Assembly: GCF_900636825.1 (NCBI RefSeq)
Contig: NZ_LR134318.1
Location: 62,001 to 126,000, forward strand
Direction of reading: 5' to 3'
Origin: Pseudomonas fluorescens
GTDB taxonomy: Bacteria; Pseudomonadota; Gammaproteobacteria; Pseudomonadales; Pseudomonadaceae
DNA length: 64,000 bases
Below the pieces are notes generated by a model. It was not told where the DNA came from, made no database searches, and saw nothing but the letters and a program-made list of their open reading frames with translations. Within the stretch, counting starts at the first letter, position 1; each line of letters opens with the position of its first letter. Position numbers and translations under genes: made by a program. This document shows, piece by piece, positions 62,443-64,000 of this stretch.

Positions 62443-63342
62443 TTATTCTTCTAGGTTGTAGCTCTGCGCCTGATTTACCAACCAGTCGCGAAATGCTTTT
62501 AACGACGCTGATTCGACCTTTCGCTCCGGAATCATCAGGTAATAAGCCTTGATGCTCGAAAGGGCCTGGGGGTTGGCGATCACCAGTCTTTTCTCGGCCA
62601 ACTCCCGCTGAATCAGGAACGGCGGAATCAGCGCTACGCCCATGTCGTGCATGGCGGCCTGGGCAAGCATGGAGAATAGCTCGTAGCGCGGGCCGGTCAT
62701 GTCGCGCGGGACATTCAGCTGTTGCGAGTTGAACCACTGACGCCACGCATACGGGCGGGTGGTCTGTTGCAGCAGGGGCAGTTCGGCAATGTGATCAGCA
62801 GTCAGATGCGTTCTTTTGCCGAGTAGGGATGGGCTGCAAACGGGCATCGGATTTTCCCCCATCAACCTGTGGGATTCAGTACCCGACCAATCCGCATCGC
62901 CGAAGTAGATCGCTGCATCGAATTCAGTGTCGGCAAACAGGAAGGGGCGGGTGCGGTTGGTCAGGTTGACCGTGACTTCCGGGTGCTTGAGCTGGAAATC
63001 CTTGAGGCGCGGCAGCAGCCATTGGGTGCCGAAGGTTGGCACCACCGCCAGTTCAATCACATTGGTGCCTTGTTGGCCCATCACGGAGAGGGTGTCGCGC
63101 TCCACGGCATCCAACTGAGTCGCCACTCGGCGACTGTACGAAAGGCCGGCTTCGGTCAGCTTTACTCCGCGGCGTGAACGTCGGAACAGCTCCACGCTCA
63201 GGAAGTCCTCAAGACCGGCGATCTGTCGGCAGATGGCGCCTTGAGTGAGGGAAAGTTCTTCGGCAGCGCGAGTAAAACTCTCGTGCCGTGCAGCCGCTTC
63301 GAAGCTGATCAGCGCCGCGGTACTGGGAATCTTCCTGCGCAT
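62443..63342 (-). CDS. gcdR: LysR-type regulator GcdR (glutarate catabolism)
   Basis: The 299-residue LysR protein has an N-terminal winged helix (ALISFEAAARHESFTRAAEELSLTQGAICRQIAGLEDF) and an effector domain including IELAVVPTFGTQWLLPRL. The start at 63342 has GAGG about 9 bases upstream and was preferred over the ATG five codons further up. It is divergent from gcdH with 158 bases between, the arrangement known in Pseudomonas where GcdR activates glutarate-dependent gcdH expression. Confidence 0.9.
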   Translation of the reverse strand: MRRKIPSTAALISFEAAARHESFTRAAEELSLTQGAICRQIAGLEDFLSVELFRRSRRGVKLTEAGLSYSRRVATQLDAVERDTLSVMGQQGTNVIELAVVPTFGTQWLLPRLKDFQLKHPEVTVNLTNRTRPFLFADTEFDAAIYFGDADWSGTESHRLMGENPMPVCSPSLLGKRTHLTADHIAELPLLQQTTRPYAWRQWFNSQQLNVPRDMTGPRYELFSMLAQAAMHDMGVALIPPFLIQRELAEKRLVIANPQALSSIKAYYLMIPERKVESASLKAFRDWLVNQAQSYNLEE

Positions 63343-63500
63343 GTACTTGAACCTCACTAATGCGCCGCATAGATGGCATCGGCCGACGTTTCGGAGTGAG
63401 AAATTAGCACAACAGAATGCAAAATCCTCGTTTGCCGCGACCGCTAACCGCGCCTACGATCAGTGCCACGTTATTTCAGCTGATTTGCGAGGGCACACTC

Positions 63501-64000
63501 ATGGGCGGTAAAGCTAGCTTCAACTGGATCGATCCTCTTTTGCTGGATCAACAACTCACTGAAGAGGAGCGCATGATTCGCGATACCGCCGAGCAATTCG
63601 CTCAACAGAGTCTGGCGCCGCGTGTCCTCGAAGCTTTCCGCCATGAGAAAACCGATCCGGCGATTTTCCGCGAAATGGGGGAGGTCGGCCTGCTGGGCGC
63701 GACCATTCCCGAGCAGTACGGTGGCAGTGGTCTCAACTATGTCAGCTACGGTCTGATAGCCCGCGAAGTCGAACGAGTCGACTCCGGCTACCGCTCGATG
63801 ATGAGCGTGCAGTCGTCGCTGGTGATGGTGCCGATCAACGAATTCGGCACCGAGGCACAGAAGCAGAAATACCTGCCGAAACTGGCGTCCGGCGAATGGA
63901 TCGGCTGCTTCGGTCTGACCGAGCCGAACCACGGTTCCGACCCGGGTGCGATGATCACCCGTGCACGCAAAGTCGACGGCGGCTACAGCCTGACTGGCGC
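63501..64000 (+). CDS. gcdH: Glutaryl-CoA dehydrogenase, N-terminal part (cut by window edge)
   Basis: The first 166 residues are visible. The start [20 protein letters not shown] has GAGGG 8 bases before the ATG. Acyl-CoA dehydrogenase features follow: [34 protein letters not shown] and the FAD-contact [15 protein letters not shown]. The enzyme oxidises and decarboxylates glutaryl-CoA to crotonyl-CoA in lysine and glutarate breakdown. The catalytic Glu lies beyond the window. Confidence 0.95.
   Translation, partial: MGGKASFNWIDPLLLDQQLTEEERMIRDTAEQFAQQSLAPRVLEAFRHEKTDPAIFREMGEVGLLGATIPEQYGGSGLNYVSYGLIAREVERVDSGYRSMMSVQSSLVMVPINEFGTEAQKQKYLPKLASGEWIGCFGLTEPNHGSDPGAMITRARKVDGGYSLTG

Overview
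The window is 64 kb of a Pseudomonas chromosome, most likely from the P. fluorescens group. This rests on gene content and order: dgcP-EEP-dsbA-cc4-engB-polA, thrB, znuA/zur-znuCB, metNIQ, the coxBA-ctaG-coxC operon, prlC and trpI/trpBA. It is also supported by high-GC codon use and by many Pseudomonas-type REP doublets (cores GGAGCTGCCG..GGCTGCGATC and GGGAGCGAGCCTGCTCGC). Almost all of it is core housekeeping DNA. No rRNA, tRNA, CRISPR array, insertion sequence or phage gene was seen.

Region by region. 1-9.5 kb: the N-terminal part of the diguanylate cyclase DgcP, an EEP-family nuclease/phosphatase, periplasmic DsbA, two c-type cytochromes, EngB, a strong candidate for the sRNA ErsA, PolA, a small DUF2782 protein and homoserine kinase. 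9.5-13.4 kb: zinc uptake, with znuA divergent from zur-znuC-znuB and a candidate Zur operator between them, then a lipoprotein. 13.4-18.4 kb: large-subunit catalase KatE and the methionine importer MetNIQ. 18.4-19.0 kb: three tandem ~152-bp repeats between REP palindromes. 19-27.6 kb: the complete aa3/caa3 cytochrome c oxidase locus (subunits I-III, Cox11, SURF1, heme A synthase, heme O synthase, Sco), including a previously unlabelled second Sco-like protein. 28-32.4 kb: a conserved protein, a SulP transporter with a beta-carbonic anhydrase, and a radical SAM protein. 32.5-41.1 kb: the accessory part, with a colicin E3-type rRNase toxin and immunity gene, a periplasmic gluconate 2-dehydrogenase operon, an exported PTP-like phosphatase and a second M3 oligopeptidase. 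41.1-50.3 kb: yheV, prlC, a gamma-carbonic anhydrase, a HAD phosphatase, a metallo-aminopeptidase, paired small lipoproteins, DUF1161 proteins, OsmC, an LLM flavoprotein with an unusual leader, dodecin and a DUF883 protein. 50.3-57.4 kb: trpI/trpBA, a DUF4105 protein with three DUF2388 paralogues, and a DUF1127 protein behind a palindrome-rich promoter. 57.4-64 kb: a CoA-transferase, the three-gene proton-translocating transhydrogenase, and divergent gcdR/gcdH (truncated at the window edge).

The genes fall into coherent systems: envelope redox and respiration (DsbA, cytochromes c4/c5, caa3 oxidase and its assembly factors, gluconate dehydrogenase feeding electrons into the chain, transhydrogenase), metal and amino-acid import (Znu, Met), inorganic carbon handling (SulP plus two carbonic anhydrase classes) and amino-acid metabolism (Trp, Thr, glutarate). 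The points most worth following are the alternative-hairpin leader of the LLM gene, the toxin/immunity pair with its coupled or frameshifted upstream frame, the second Sco-like protein, the ErsA candidate with an AlgU-type promoter, and the DUF2388/DUF4105 cluster. Function calls come from motif and family recognition by eye; no database search was run.
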